Assembly (NCBI GenBank): GCA_963210315.1
Contig: OY723283.1
Location: 1,240,001 to 1,304,000, forward strand
Source of the DNA: Rhynchopus euleeides
Lineage: Eukaryota; Euglenozoa; Diplonemea; Diplonemida; Diplonemidae
Length of the DNA: 64,000 nt
Direction: 5' to 3'
Made by a program: the position numbers and the translations under genes. The notes under the pieces are model-generated. The model ran no database searches and was not told the DNA's origin. It saw only the letters and a program-made list of their open reading frames with translations. Each line of letters begins with the position of its first letter. Within the stretch, counting starts at the first letter, position 1. Positions 53,501 through 64,000 of this stretch are shown here, piece by piece.

Positions 53501-56500
53501 TTCCCAGGTCATCGTCACCCGTGCGGCAATGCTGTGATATTTTGCGTCAATCCCAGCTGACCGTGGTATGGGCAGCCCCTTGCAACCCCCCCCCCCCCCT
53601 ACATGCTTCTCCTTTTGTACTCCCTTCCGTCCCCTCCTTCCTCCCATCCCGCATCCCGATACCCCTTCCTCTTCCCCAGATCGTGGTGGAGTTCTCCGAC
53701 ATGTCCCCCACCATCCCTTTGCCCCCTCCTGCTTCTCGTGCCGAGGAGAATGTTCAAGATTGCCAGCACGGCATGGCACATGAAAGGGATCAATCCTTGG
53801 TGGCGTGAATGGCGTGTAGCAGGTGTGGCAACACCCCCAGCCTCCAGGAGAGATTCTCCTGCGGGATGGGGTGACAGTATTGCACAGGCGGCGCGTCACG
53901 CAGCGCAGTTGGAAGCTAGGATGTGCATACCTAGTGGCTCGTTTCTTCGGCTGACTTTTGAGTTTCGTCTCACGCAGCACATTGTGCGATCCTGATGATG
54001 TTCGTGTGGGGGGGGTCTTTTAACGGGGGGGCGATAGCATTCGATATCCGACTATCGTTATTCAGAGTCACAGGATTGACTATCTCTACATTATCCAGCT
54101 GCGTGCCGGTGTTCTCCCCACTCGAGATGGGAAATTGGCAGTCTCAAGAGAATCAGAAAAAAATGGGGCATTTTTTTTTTGCGAGTTGCGAATGTACGAC
54201 TGGGCAGCTTTAGGATTCGCATTTCCTGCCACTTCACACAGGGCCTCAACAGCCTTGGGACAGGTCGGGAGTGCCCTCAGTGAGAAGTAGTTCGGAGACT
54301 GTTTTTTTACAGCTGCTGAACTGGGGGTGCTTCTACCACGAAGTGAAATGGATGCGCTCCTTGGGGTTGGTCAAACATCTTCAACCGCCTTCCTCTTGTC
54401 GGTTCTGAGGTGTCGAAGCCTTGACGTTGGTCTGGCTGCGACATGTTTCCAAGCAATCAACATCAAAAAATTAGACAGGATTCGCGGCCCAAAAACGAAT
54501 GTTCAAATTGTCCAAAAAGCTGGACGTCCTGCACGTCAGCCTGCTGTCGTCGAAAAAATAGGCGGCTGTCCGTGGCTGTCGTTACACAGTGCCATGTTCT
54601 CCCTGACATTCCTCACGTACACATCGCCCCATCCCCCCCTCCCAGCAACGAATGGAACTAACCAGTAAACGAATTCAAATGTCCAATGGCAATTGCCACG
54701 ACAACGACTCATCCGCACAGAAAAATATGGCACGGTGAGTCTTTTTTGTTCAGCCCGGACGGTTTTTTATGGGTTCTACCCTTCCACAACTCATCCCTTT
54801 GGATAATCCCCCCCCGACACAACGGCACTTCCCCCAAGAAAAATCTACCATTGATGCAAATCTCACCCATACTCGACATCCCCGATTTTCCTCTTGCCCC
54901 TTCCCCCCCCCCCCCTTCCCCTCTCCCACACTTATCACACAAAACTACACTCACTCACAACGTGCACAGGCAGGAGGGGTGGTCAACTTAGTTGTTATGA
55001 ACCGACCAGTGTCGTGATGTTTTCTCCGGGATGCAGATGGCATGCATTAGGTGGTTGTAATCTTTGGAGGGGGGGGGGGATTCATCGGGGGCTGCAGCCT
55101 CCCTGCGCCGCGCCCCATCCCCCGTCGCATTGCCCCAGGCGGGGCGACGGGGCGTGGGGGTGTGGCCAAGATCCCCTTTGCCTCGCCAGAAGAGGAAACC
55201 AACTGGGGGAAAAACAACTGGCAGAGGTAAACGGGCAGGCAGGATTGAGGGGACATCCCCAAAGCATCCACGGTTCAGAGCTATCTCAGTTTCAATTTCT
55301 ACGCGGCGGGGGGGAAGATGGTGCAGGGTAGCAGTGCGCGATACGTATGGCCTACTTAAGTTCGGCATACGTATGTCCTCACTGTACCCCTCGGTATTTC
55401 CCTCGCCCCGTGGCTTTATATTATTTTTTAGTTCTCTCGTTACTTTCTGCTGCCCTCCCCACACACCCCCTCCCCCCCCCCCCCCTATTGTTTATTCGCA
55501 TGCGACGACACGCCCCACACATCCACATTCACAGCAAAAAAAAGGGACTAAACCAAACCAGAGAACCCCCGTTGAGGGGTGGGAAAGCGTTGGGTGGAAG
55601 CTTCAAGGGCACGTCTGTCAAGCCCCTTGGGGCTGTGAGGGAGAGGGGGGGGGGGGAGTTCAGTGCGGGCATGGCTTGTCTTGGCTTGGCTTGGCTACCG
55701 TGGCCTGTCCTGTCTCCGAATCGCTTTCTTCCTGGATCCTGGCCCTGTGAGTTTTTTTTCCTGGAAAAAATCAGAACCACGCCACACCAGACCTGTGCCT
55801 TCAGGGAGGGATGTCGCGAGCACACAGAGGGTGCGGTTGCTGGTGAGGAAGGCCGGGAGGGGGTGGGGTGGGGCGGTGGCCTCGCCCCCGGCTTGCCTCG
55901 TCAGGGCCCTCACCAGGTGGTCTGGGACCTCCCCCCCCCCCCCCCCCTGCACCCCTCTCAAGCCCCTCCCCTTTTCCTCAAACAAGTTTATATTTTTTTC
56001 CGTCGATTTTTTTTGCCCCCGAGTCATATTTTTTTGCCTTTTACACCCCGCAAACCGTTGGCCAGTCCGAGGCACAGGGGTGTCTGCGTTTCGATGAAAC
56101 ATCCACCCGGTTGTGATCTTGGCAACAAGTCCTTCGACTGGCCACTGTGTGCGCATGCATATCGCTGTTCGATTAGGTTTCTTCTGGCCCTTAGAGGGTG
56201 CTGTGTGTTGGGGATGGGTGAGTTCAGGTGCAAGGTGTGGAGAGCCTGATTCCCGTCAAAATAGACAATGGCATCGTGTCCAGCCTGCCCTTCCCCATTT
56301 GCTTCTAGAATGTACAATTGACAACGATATGCTTGGCCCTTGAGAATCCGATTGTATCAAATACGATGAGAGCGACGACCAACGGCTGCACGAATATGCA
56401 AGCTGCTATACGTTTCTATTCTTCCTTCAGTCTGCGACGATTGACCCGTTTTTTTGAACGAATATAAATCCCCCACCCACCCAACAAACAACCAAACCTG

Positions 56501-59500
56501 CTACAAAACCCTCAACCCCCCCCCCCTCCCCAGCGCCGCTGCGTCACATATTTCTCTCTTTTTCGTATCCCCCTGTTTCTTTGAACGATTTTTCGCCTTG
56601 TTTTGCCTCCTCCCCCCGCCTCTTCAACCGGGGGGCTGGTACGGCTTCCCGCTTCTGCAAACCTATCGAATATCCACACCCGCCCATCCCAATCTGGGCT
56701 GCTCATTCGCAACGAGGTTGCGACCCTTTTAGTAGCAACTGGTAATGCATATCATTTCATTGGAAGTGATCACAGAACCGGCTGGTACTGCTCATCAGGT
56801 ATTGCGTGCGCTCATGTGTTTTCAAAAACAAAGCAACAAAACCCCCCCACACTGTACGGCGCTGAGAAACAAGCGTACACCGTTGTCTGTAGTTTCTTTG
56901 CAGACGCTAAGAACGAATGTATTGTTTTCTTCAGCGTGAAGCTCGAGAGAGACGAAATGTGTAAACACAATATCTGCGTCGATGCCAAAACCAAGTGCTA
57001 GCAACGCCTTCTGGCAACAGTGTAGACGGCATTGCCCGGTCGTCTCGTACGTCAGGGTGGTGGCCGTTGATACCAACAATAGCGCTTGTGAACAGTCATC
57101 TTCGCCTGCCGAGGATCTGAGTGGGGTGGGGGTCGTGCTGGCGGGGGGTGTGGCGTCCACGTGAAAAAAACCAATTTCGGCGGGAAAAAACTGCCACACA
57201 CTGCAAATTCACATCACCTACACACACTCGTTTTTCCCCATTTGTGTTTCCAAGAAAGTACAGAACCATCCGAAGAAGCCCCCCTCCCCCGCCCCTCCCT
57301 CATAACAGCGGGGAGGGTGCCCGGAGGGGAGGGGTGGCAGAGTTTCCCGAAAGAGAAATTGTGCAATGCCCTCCCAAGACACCCGTCCCCACTCTTACTT
57401 CTACCGGCAGTTCAGTACAAGAATAAACCCTTTCATACATACATCTCCTCCGATGGCGAAAGTGAACGATGGGTTCAACATTGTCTAAGAACTTTGTGAG
57501 TCCCCTTGAATCATTTTCCACCCCCCGGTGTGTTCTGACCAGCCATAAGAACCATATTTCAGCAATAAGGTATCGCATCGGCAATGGGATGAAAACAAGC
57601 TTGCTTGATCATGTCTGTCGATGCTAAACAAAAATCGTCTCATCAGCAGGCGGCATAAGGTAATGCCGCCGGCGGCCCGAAGAACATGAGACAACAGCCT
57701 CTCACCGGGCTGGCTGCGAAGAGCATGGCTAATAATTGTTCAAATCGTCCGAAAATATCACAAGCAGAGTTGTGAGGCTGACATCCTCTTGGGGTGTGTG
57801 TTTGCGTCAGTGGAGATCGTATCAAAAGCAGGTGCTCGGTGCGTTGTTCATTGCAAAATAATTCACGTGTTCTTTTGTAGTTGCTAACACAAAAGGCGAA
57901 TATGTCGAAACAAGATGGCGATTCTCTTTCGCCTGCCATGCGTTTCTGCCTCTGGCAGAGGTGGGGCTCGTTTCGTGGGGTTCAACGAGAAACGTGCCCA
58001 CCCACCGCTATCGAGAGATGCTCATCATTTGGACAACGAGAAATTCATTCAAGAAGAGACCCGGCTGCTGCATCAGGCTTCCTGCGTGTGAGCTGCCCCC
58101 TCCTCGTAGCAAGATGTGCGGCAAGATATCCTTCGAAGTTGCTCTTCTCCTTTGCCCCCCTTTGCCCCTTTTGTGCTGATTTTTGTCTACAGCCAAGGTT
58201 TCGATTAACACCATCAGAGATCGTTATCGCCCCTCAGCTAACAAGGGCCACACCCATAACAAGGTGAGGCTGTTTGCTGCATTGCAGTGATATCCCAAAC
58301 CCAAGTCACATCGTGCTGGTTGTTTTACTGTCCTATATCGTATCAGTGCCACTTCCATGGAGGCGTCTCAAACTGCGGTTTTTTACAGTCCGTTTTTTCA
58401 AGTTCCCCCGGATTGTACCCCAGGGGGTGTTCCGAAAATTCCGAAGATTTTTTGACTCCCAAAGAGAGGCGATTGTGAGGCTGTATTGTATTTTTTTTTG
58501 CACCTAACTCTTTGGTTTAGGTGGCGGAAAATAAGGTTGCTGCAACAAGGTTCCTGCAACTGTTCCCCACAGCCCCAATCGCTGATCCCCAGATATCATT
58601 AGTATTCTTCTGAGGTCTTCCAACAATGTATCCAGCACTTGCGCTTGCGGCTGGCAGCCCCGCTTTTATAGCTATTTCCGACCCAATTCCCTCACAGTCA
58701 GTGACGAGTGCACCCGAGCACTCGCTCTAGATCGATCTACACTCACCCCTCTCAGCTTGCCGTCGTATATTGGTTTTGGTATTTTGCCAGTTTTGTCTAC
58801 ACATATTTTGTCTCCACAGAATGTCATTCGCGTGTTTACACATACACAGCAAGTGGGCTATGATTCGCGCAGGCCCGCCCACGTTGGCACTGCATGCGGG
58901 ATCGTCCCTACACCCCTGCCCGAAAACCCCCTGCGATTTAGCCATTGTCCCACTGCATACTACACTGCCCGAAGAAGGTTGTCCACATCTCCTTTGATTC
59001 CCCCAGACCGTCACAGGTAATATCAAGCACGAGAATGGCTATGATGTGCGTGTGCAGTGACTGGTACCGCCAAGCTCAGGCCATGGCGTGGTTCTCGTCG
59101 ACGTCCAAATATCAGCACACGACATGACGAGATGGTTGGAAGGGGTGAAACCCTGAAAATTGTTCAACTGGCTACATCGCGGGTTTTAGGTTGGGGTTCA
59201 TGGGCGGTCCCACATGCAGACCCGACCCAATCTAGTTCTGGCTGTTCTTATGTTTGCTGTTGCTGTGTGTGTTTTGTTCCACTATCTTATATTGACTCAG
59301 TCCTAGTGTGTGAATTATATCTTTTTTACAACATCGTTACAGTTGCTGGTGTGAAGTGAGCAATTTTTACACGCAGCCCATGACCAACGTCAGCAACCCC
59401 GTATTTTCACCCCATTTGCCCCACAGGTTGTCCTACATTTGTTGTCCACTGAAGTTGCTCCTGCCACCGCCATCCATCCTGAGAGGGTTTTACACCCAAC

Positions 59501-60978
59501 ATGCACTTGCATCCAAGGTGATGATTTTCACATACGGGTGCCAAGGGTCAAAACTGCGTCATGAAATCGCACTCGTCCTTCTGGTCCCGTGGGAAGTGCA
59601 GGCACCCCACATGGGATCCAGGAATTCAATGAAAAATCAACAGGCAGCTGGACAATTCCTCCCTTCGCCCCAGTTGAATCCCCTGCTGTCTGAAAAATAT
59701 CGACACCTTTTTCCGTCCGGAAACCCTGAGAAAGTATGGCTGGAGAGCTGATTTACACGAAAATCGGCGGAGTCGTGAACCCCCCCCCCCCCCCCGAGGG
59801 TTTCGAATTTGAATCTACCGACCCGCACCCCCATCCCCCCTCCTTGATTTCACCCTTGCGCACATGCTCGCCCCTCCCCCCAGATTGCATACGGTCACCT
59901 ATCGTTCAAAATCGTTCAAGTGCCCGATCACACAGGCTGAACGCCAACGAACCGGACACCCAAGCATCCCACTGGTGATGATGGTGATGCAAATATACTG
60001 AGGGAAAAAGGGGAGGAAAATGAGCGGTGCATAATAACGAAAAAAATGCATCTTTCTCTTGGAAAAAATTCTTTCATCTTCGCGAATGGGGCTGCGTCCC
60101 CCCGGGTGATGACGTGTGTGTTTCTCCTTTCGAGCTGATCCCGTCATCGACTGAGCTGATGCTGAAACCATCTTCCTGCCGTGTTGCTCATACAGCGAGC
60201 GAACTCAACGCGCAGGGCCGGGCGACTGGAAATTCGCCCGTCTGATTTTTTCACAAACGTGACTCAGTAAAATCTGACCTTTCCCCCGCTCTGTTCGCAC
60301 TGCGCCAACAGAATCACACAACGGGCTGAGTTTAGTCATGCTGTCCCAACCCACACCCCCCAAACCCAATGAATGCGAAGAAAAATGTGAACACTGGCAT
60401 CGTCATGAAGGTTCGATTGCAGTGACACCGGAGTGGAGGAGCAGGTCGAGTGGGGAGTGTGGGGGGCAACAGGGTCAGCCTGGGAGAAGGTGCTCTGAAG
60501 CCCATTCCCCTCCCCGCCACCACCACCGCCACCACCCATCCAGATCCAGATGACTTACTCACGTTGTTTGTTTTTTTCCCAGAACAAGGACTCATGTTCA
60601 GAGTCAAAAAGGATAGTGGGATGCGCTGTTTGGGCGACAAAAAAGGTACAGCCCTCCACAGCAGATGCTGCAGTGCGTTGTTGCCTTTTTTTTTTCTCTC
60701 CCGGAATTTTGGTGCACAAAACAACAAAAAAAACCCCTGTCTTTTCTTGTCTTGACACGAGCTTATCCCCACTCCCCGAAGCCCTCCGAAGCCCCTTTCT
60801 CTTCTCCCGTCTCCTCTCGCAGTTGTCTGTGTTCTGAGATAGCTGGAGTAAATTGCGGAATCTAATTGATTTATATCCCCCACTTCACGCCCCACACCCC
60901 CATCCCGTCCCATCCCACCCCTCCAGACCAGCCATCCGGTTAAATAGTGCCCATTTCCAGGTTTTGGCCAATTCTAAA
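50556..60978. other. 10.4 kb without a convincing gene
   Basis: Lower GC than the left gene block, with scattered C-runs (53587-53600, 54906-54917, 55477-55493, 55930-55948, 56518-56530, 59780-59795). The longer open frames (for example 52581-53243 and 55347-56249, plus) are low-complexity or cross homopolymer runs and show no domain. One old LINE fragment is visible (57640-57760). Spliced genes with small exons cannot be excluded. Confidence 0.4.
57640..57760 (+). mobile_element. Diverged LINE 3'-end fragment
   Basis: GCATAAGGTAATGCCGCC through GAGCATGGCTAATAATTGTTCAAATCG aligns in order with the LINE 3' UTR (GACGTAAGGCAATGCCTCC ... GAGCACGGCCAAAAATCGTTCAAATCG) but with many differences. 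An older member of the same or a sister LINE family. Confidence 0.7.
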
Positions 60979-60980
60979 TA

Positions 60981-61361
60981 CCTACCCCCCCCTTGTAATT
61001 GTCCGCCCCCCCAAACCCCTTGTAATTGTCCGCCTCGGGGCCTCCTCGGGGGGCGGACAATTACAAAGGTTATACTGGGTACGAAGGCCTGCAGTGCGAG
61101 TGGTTGGCCTGCGCGACAAGGTTCTCTTAATCACCCCTCGCTACTCACCCCTATCACCCCCTGGGGGTGGTAGGGGTGAGTAGCGAGAGCCCTGGCCACA
61201 CAGAGCGCACAAACACTACGGAATGTGCCTCTGTTGTGTTGTGTGCACGCTGCAGCCAGTGGTACAGGCTAATCCCTTGTAATTGTCCGCCTGACCTAGT
61301 AATTGTCCGCCTCGGCCAAAAATGCCAAAATGGGGCGGACAATTACAAGGGGGGGGGTAGG
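60981..61361. mobile_element. CCTACC element 2 with TTGTAATTGTCCGCC motifs (TSD TA)
   Basis: TIRs CCTACCCCCCCCTTGTAATT at both ends with TA on each side (60979-60980, 61362-61363). The private motif TTGTAATTGTCCGCC occurs at least six times in both orientations near the two ends. The interior contains a 24-bp hairpin (61137-61187). 381 bp, no ORF. It shares only the CCTACC/poly(C) terminus and the TA target with the element at 48868-49063. Confidence 0.82.
61137..61187. repeat. Hairpin CTCGCTACTCACCCCTA...
   Basis: A 24-bp stem (one wobble) with a 3-nt loop inside the CCTACC element; the arms begin CTCGCTACTCACCCC. It could be a nested miniature element. Confidence 0.75.
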
Positions 61362-61583
61362 TAGTACAAATTTACCCACTTTTTTGGTCCAGGAGTTCCT
61401 TCACTCACACCGTTTTTTTGCCGCGGTTTCCCGTCTTCCCAGCTTCCGACGGTTGTTTGCGACCCCCTCCCGCCCTCCTCCCACACCATGAATCTAGAAA
61501 AAATCAAAAAGTCTGAACGGTCTTCATACCCAACACCTCCCCGGCACCACGAATCTAGTTCTAGTCGTGCAGCACCGATCACC

Positions 61584-61648
61584 AGGAGAACACGCAGGCT
61601 GTGCAGACTCAGGCTGCGCCTGAGTCTGCACAGCCTGCGTGTTCTCCT
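61584..61648. repeat. Perfect 31-bp inverted repeat with 3-nt loop
   Basis: The arms 61584-61614 and 61618-61648 are exact reverse complements (begin AGGAGAACACGCAGGC), loop TGC. The minus-strand reading (acidic DTDYDSDFDCDEEN followed by TQAVQTQAQP) suggests one arm derives from coding sequence and was duplicated in inverted form. Confidence 0.9.
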
Positions 61649-61699
61649 CGTCACAATCAAAATCGCTGTCGTAGTCGGTGTCGTTGCCAACACCGAGTG

Positions 61700-62392
61700 G
61701 CCTCTCGTCATTTTCCCGAACGTACATTGCAAAGTGCACCTTCTGTGAGGGTCTTGCAGACGGGTTGTTGGTGGTGGTGCTGCGGCAGGACGTGGGAAGC
61801 AAAACAGGACGAGACATTTGCGCTGGATGGGCTGAAGGACCTCGCGGATCTCACCACGACCAAAAAGGTGAAGTGCAACACCTGCGGCGGGGAGGCCACT
61901 TCAAAGCTCGCTGCTTGCCTCTTCGCAGAAGTTCTCTTCGGGGTTGTCGATCGCTTCGATAGTGCCGGCAAGAAGGTCAAGTCAAGAGGCAAGCAGCATC
62001 CCCAACGAGCTTGAGCTGTTGGAGGTGGTCCCCGGGGAGATCGCTAGCGCGGAGCCGACCACGGTGACGTACCGGCTGACAGCCTCGTTTAGTGCTGCGA
62101 AGGGGCCCGATCAGCAGTCCGCAAAGTACGAGTCGCAAGCCGCTCGGTTCCATGGCAGTCACGTGCTGAAGTGGGTCGTGACAGGGACGACATTTCTGGC
62201 AGGTTGGGCCAGCTCCTGCGCGGGCTCAGGGAGGAAGGCACTCCCATGGATGCCCCTTCCTGGCTAGGGCTGGCTCGTGTGCTTCGCCCTCTGGACTGTA
62301 TCCAGCAGCTTGCTCGTCGCTACCCATCCACCCTCGGGCAGCTGGTGAAGACGACACGGTCGGGCGTGGTGGTAGACTGTGACACGCAATGA
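61700..62392 (+). pseudogene. Degraded coding remnant with zinc-knuckle-like trace
   Basis: The stretch shows coding-like composition: a segment TFALDGLKDLADLTTTKKVKC leads to a CCHC zinc-knuckle-like pattern, followed by NELELLEVVPGEIASAEP and GLREEGTPMDAPSWLGLARV. A retroelement nucleic-acid-binding protein is one possible source and a host gene another. I treat it as a broken fossil and do not reconstruct it. Confidence 0.35.
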
Positions 62393-63238
62393 CCGTCGTT
62401 GCGAGGCACTGCAGCACAGCAGCAACAGCAGGCGGACATCCGGTGAGGGCACGTGACGCACCTTCCTTCAGGTGTGCCCAGTACTCCCCTGCCACCTTTG
62501 CACTCCTTTTTGGCATTGTCTCGTCTCCGAGACTCCTGGTGGGTGATGCTATGTCTCGGGACAATATGAAGGCAAAGGCAACTATTCCTGTAATATTCCC
62601 ATTCTGGGATGGTGGGGAAGGGGTCGCCCCCCCCCTCTCCCTCTGGGGTTTTTCCCTTCAAAAACCGCATTCTCGCATTGTTTGAGTGCATCCGTACCTC
62701 ATACTTTTTCTCTCGCCAAAAATGGTGGAAAAAAATCCATTACTCCTTGGACCACTGAAGGAAAAAGGTGGGTAAATTTATTTTCCCCCCTCTTGATAAC
62801 TTTTGAGTAATTTTTTTCGGGATCCTGGATCCCTCAATAGTCAATAGTATTTAGCCTACCGGCTGCTCCAGACCTTGCTATTTTTATTTTGCGTTTCCCA
62901 TTTTTTTTATTGCAACGCCTTGTGTTTACAAGGCACCCCCGGCACCCCCCCCCCCTCCCCCCTCTCAACAAACTCAACAGAGTCCTATCTTTGTCCGAAG
63001 CTACCGTTTTTAGCCTCGATTATGGATGGCAAAAATCACCACTTCCCCGTGAACTCAAACACACCCCGTTTTTATTTGTTCCACTGTTTTCCCTGGCTAA
63101 GAAATCTTGATTCTTGTGTCTCGGAAGTATCGCAGCTCGTTTTCCCCAGGCTTTCTCGCATGTTTTCTTTTCTGGAGGGTGGGGGGCAGGGTATAAGATA
63201 GACTTTTTTTCTGGCACCGTTTTCCGGTTTTTCTGGTT
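62393..63238. other. No gene recognised
   Basis: A/T-rich with C-runs (62946-62965). No coding frame or repeat that I can support. Confidence 0.45.
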
Positions 63239-63480
63239 TTGAAAATTTTTCGCGCGCGCCTTCGGCGCGCGCGACCCGCGCAAACCCTCCCAGAGTCTGA
63301 GAAGGCCCGGTGCCTGCGCGCGTCCTGTCGTACTGAGGCTGCTTGGTGGGGCAGGCGCAGCAGCTGCTTTGAAAGTTTGGACTCTCGACCAAAAAACCGG
63401 TCTGGTGCAATGCTTTTACACAGGGGGGTCTGGGGGGCGGAGCCCCCCAGCCGCCGGAGGCCACGGTAGTGAACATCTGT
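63239..63480 (-). mobile_element. Probable fifth hAT-like member (ends not found)
   Basis: On the minus strand, a GC-hairpin core (63423-63474) is followed about 150 bp later by a GC hairpin (63251-63273) and AAAAATTTTC, the same order as in the elements at 22614-23384 and 42026-46450. TIRs and TSD could not be located. An AGTGAACA-TC-TGTTCACT palindrome sits at the right boundary (63467-63484). Confidence 0.5.
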
Positions 63481-63757
63481 TCACTACAGTCTGGATTCGC
63501 TTGTAAGTAGGAAGGCTTCGCTGTATCGCAGCCCGGCCAGCAGGAGATCACTGGTCCTTGAGGGTTCAACCTTCAGGGTGGAGGAGGACGGGGGAGCGAC
63601 CACTCGTGACAGGTGTGCGTTGTGGGTGGAGTGGGTGCACGACAGAATGGCCAAAGGGTCCACGAGATCTCTGCACACATTCCGTTATCGAGGAGATGGG
63701 CACCTAGCTGTGACGACAGGCAACAAACAAATCTCATCTGTTAGTTGCCCCCAATAG
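63473..63757 (+). pseudogene. Partial open frame, possible transposon protein C-terminus
   Basis: About 93 codons open to TAG without a good start. The sequence looks coding (RCALWVEWVHDRMAKGSTRSLH, TFRYRGDGHLAVTTG). It lies between the hAT-like remnant and a CACGGTGG-type right terminus, the same layout as ORF plus terminus in copies A and B, but the protein is not recognisably the same. Confidence 0.35.
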
Positions 63758-63807
63758 GCTTGGCGACCTTCAAGACTGCTTGAAAGTCGTTCGTGTTCTC
63801 GTCTCAG

Positions 63808-63864
63808 CCCTCCAGACTGCAGTCTTAGACTCCCTCTTAGACATGGTGGCTGGAGTCCACCATG
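63808..63864 (+). mobile_element. Diverged right end of a CACGGTGG-type element
   Basis: GGCTGGAGTCCACCATG matches the right terminus of copies A and B (CCGCTGGAGTCCACCGTG) with few changes and is preceded by AGACTGCAGTCTTAGACTCCC, a relative of their ACTCCCGCTAG subterminal array. The body of this element would be to the left. Confidence 0.6.
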
Positions 63865-63970
63865 TGTGCACCTTCAAAACAGAAGAGACCTGCATGACGA
63901 GGTCACCACCCACCGGGCCATCCGCTAGGTCCATTTTTCTTCTCCGCTTCTCTGCCTTCTTTGGACTATT

Positions 63971-64000
63971 TGAGCTCTGTGCGGATCACGATGGGGTCAC
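63971..64000 (-). repeat. Copy of the dispersed GATCCGCAC repeat at the window edge
   Basis: Inverted match to GACCCCATCGTGATCCGCAC...GAGCTCA, as at 14914, 15108 and 21889; it is cut by the window end. Confidence 0.65.

Noticed and set aside
55347-56249. 300-codon open frame (+)
   Set aside because: Crosses poly(C), poly(T) and purine runs, has no domain-like segment, and overlaps other equally open frames.
63467-63484. AGTGAACA...TGTTCACT palindrome as the terminus of the 63-kb hAT-like element
   Set aside because: No matching inverted end or 8-bp duplication was found on the other side.

Overview
The window comes from a nuclear genome of a unicellular eukaryote (protist). The evidence is GT-AG introns (donors GTATAG, GTATGC, GTATGT; about 90-250 nt), an N-myristoylation-type protein start, a classical protein tyrosine phosphatase, an EF-hand/cyclic-nucleotide-binding channel, a leucine-rich-repeat dual-specificity phosphatase, a GT61-type glycosyltransferase, CCCH zinc-finger proteins, a LINE and many terminal-inverted-repeat (TIR) DNA transposons. 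A free-living protist, possibly an alveolate, would fit, but I cannot place it more exactly. Long poly(C)/poly(G) runs are scattered throughout, one of them inside a 3' splice-site tract. A 200-N assembly gap lies at 29990-30189.

Layout. From 1.9 to 20.1 kb there are five host genes, all on the + strand: protein tyrosine phosphatase (1986-4397, 3 exons), EF-hand/cyclic-nucleotide channel (5311-7953), myristoylated LRR dual-specificity phosphatase (8440-11262, 3 exons), type II membrane GT61 glycosyltransferase (15299-18334) and CCCH protein 1 (18895-20105, 2 exons). A paralogous CCCH protein 2 lies at 47462-48618 (+). Phosphatases, a cyclic-nucleotide/Ca-regulated channel and CCCH RNA-binding proteins suggest signalling and post-transcriptional roles, but nothing in the sequence shows that these genes form one pathway.

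From 20.9 to 50.5 kb the window is a mobile-element cluster. Four hAT-like non-autonomous elements are delimited here by perfect 8-bp target-site duplications (TSDs): 20957-22038, 22614-23384, 32927-33587 (with its copy at 37255-38075) and 42026-46450. The region 30.4-40.9 kb is a nest: an element with GGACATGTCC arrays contains an element ending in CACGGTGGGATC, which contains a 3-kb CACGGTGGACTCC element with two unrecognised ORFs, which in turn contains a hAT-like insertion. A second inverted copy of the 3-kb element sits 1.2 kb away, making a large inverted repeat. A 5'-truncated LINE with an intact RT-RNase H frame (42374-45858) interrupts the fourth hAT-like element and is flanked by a direct repeat of about 318 bp, an extraordinarily long apparent TSD.

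The most interesting theme is structural. At least three groups of TIR elements (hAT-like, 8-bp TSD; CACGGTGG-type, 2-bp TSD; CCTACC-type, TA TSD) contain members that share only the outermost bases. Each member carries its own private short palindrome, repeated in the subterminal regions. The hAT-like members additionally share an internal GC-hairpin core. From 50.5 to 60.9 kb I found no convincing gene. The last 3 kb hold a second CCTACC element, a perfect 31-bp hairpin, a degraded coding remnant and the right end of another CACGGTGG-like element.
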